Shown in pieces: positions 5,842 through 6,054 of a stretch of DNA of 6,054 bases. This DNA is from an uncultured Gammaproteobacteria bacterium. GTDB lineage: Bacteria > Pseudomonadota > Gammaproteobacteria > Pseudomonadales > DT-91. Numbering within the stretch: position 1 is the stretch's first letter; every line of letters begins with the position of its first letter. The translations under genes were made by a program, and so were the position numbers. The notes beneath the pieces were generated by a model. The model saw nothing but the letters and a program-made list of their open reading frames with translations, was not told where the DNA came from and did not search any database. The stretch is taken from positions 1-6,054 of the forward strand of contig CAKMZU010000225.1 of assembly GCA_929200485.1 (NCBI GenBank). The letters run 5' to 3'.

Positions 5842-5899
5842 ATCCGCTTGATTGACTTCAGGTAAAATCAAATGCTTGATTTTTTGTCGTAAAGCGGAT
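5842..5899 (+). ncRNA. Nested stem-loop, possible small RNA or regulatory leader
   Basis: The outer stem pairs ATCCGCTT (5842-5849) with AAGCGGAT (5892-5899). Inside it, GAC (5854-5856) can pair with GTC (5886-5888), and AAAATCAA (5864-5871) pairs with TTGATTTT (5876-5883) around an ATGC loop. GCTTGATT occurs twice (5846-5853 and 5874-5881), so AATCAA (5866-5871) has two alternative partners. The promoter candidate at 5798-5825 would place the start of transcription just upstream. No known RNA family is recognised. It could instead be an accidental symmetry or a terminator for a gene from the right. Confidence 0.35.
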
Positions 5900-6054
5900 A
5901 AGAGTCAGAAAAGTGTTATGTGTATCCTGTTCGATTTATTTATGCGCCAAGTAACTTAATTTACAATTGAACTATCCTCTCTAAAAATCATCTCAGATAA
6001 TTAATCTACCTTAGGGAGGCCGAATTTAAAAATATACCATTACCCGACGAAAAG

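Larger units (their letters stand above)
5691..6054. other. Gene-free stretch of 364 bp at the right edge
   Basis: I see no credible coding frame on either strand. Contents, in order: a small hairpin at 5712-5727, a palindrome TTGATCAA (5776-5783), a promoter-like pair at 5798-5825, and the nested stem-loop at 5842-5899. An AGGGAGG (6013-6019) looks like a ribosome binding site, but no ATG, GTG or TTG follows it before the window ends. The stretch may be the 5' leader of a gene beyond the edge. Confidence 0.5.

Overview
The window is AT-rich bacterial DNA. The gene content suggests a gammaproteobacterium: an RhtB/LysE exporter, a short-chain biosynthetic-type thiolase, a YdjA-like nitroreductase, a periplasmic AroQ-gamma chorismate mutase, and an OmpA-like beta-barrel ending in phenylalanine (a Gram-negative outer-membrane signature). 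The mix of small secreted or membrane proteins without recognisable families with a low-GC background would fit a host-associated lineage such as the Legionellales. That placement is inference only; no rRNA or other marker gene is present.

Left part (1-2152): a reading frame enters from the left edge and ends at 226. It carries, in frame, a GC-rich palindromic repeat (60-141) of the dispersed REP-like type. Next is an amino-acid exporter of the RhtB/LysE family (310-963, GTG start with a good ribosome binding site). It converges on an acetyl-CoA acetyltransferase on the minus strand (971-2152), with only 7 bp between the stop codons.

Middle part (2343-4077): three plus-strand genes look like one transcription unit. 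They are a 160-aa secreted protein of unknown function, a secreted chorismate mutase (best start 2901), and a YdjA-like FMN nitroreductase. The unit closes with a Rho-independent terminator whose 5' stem arm lies inside the last codons of the nitroreductase gene. The chorismate mutase would act on chorismate outside the cytoplasm. No product-using enzyme is visible nearby, so its physiological role here is open.

Right part (4078-6054): a 318-bp gap follows the terminator, then a 153-aa membrane protein with a coiled-coil/TM/coiled-coil layout and a cysteine-rich TM segment (4396-4857), then an 8-stranded outer-membrane barrel protein (5043-5690) behind a consensus -10 box. The last 364 bp hold no gene. 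They do contain a promoter-like sequence (5798-5825) followed at once by a nested stem-loop (5842-5899) with two competing pairing partners, so this may be a small RNA or the 5' leader of a gene beyond the right edge. This is the best candidate in the window for something undescribed, but it rests on sequence symmetry alone.
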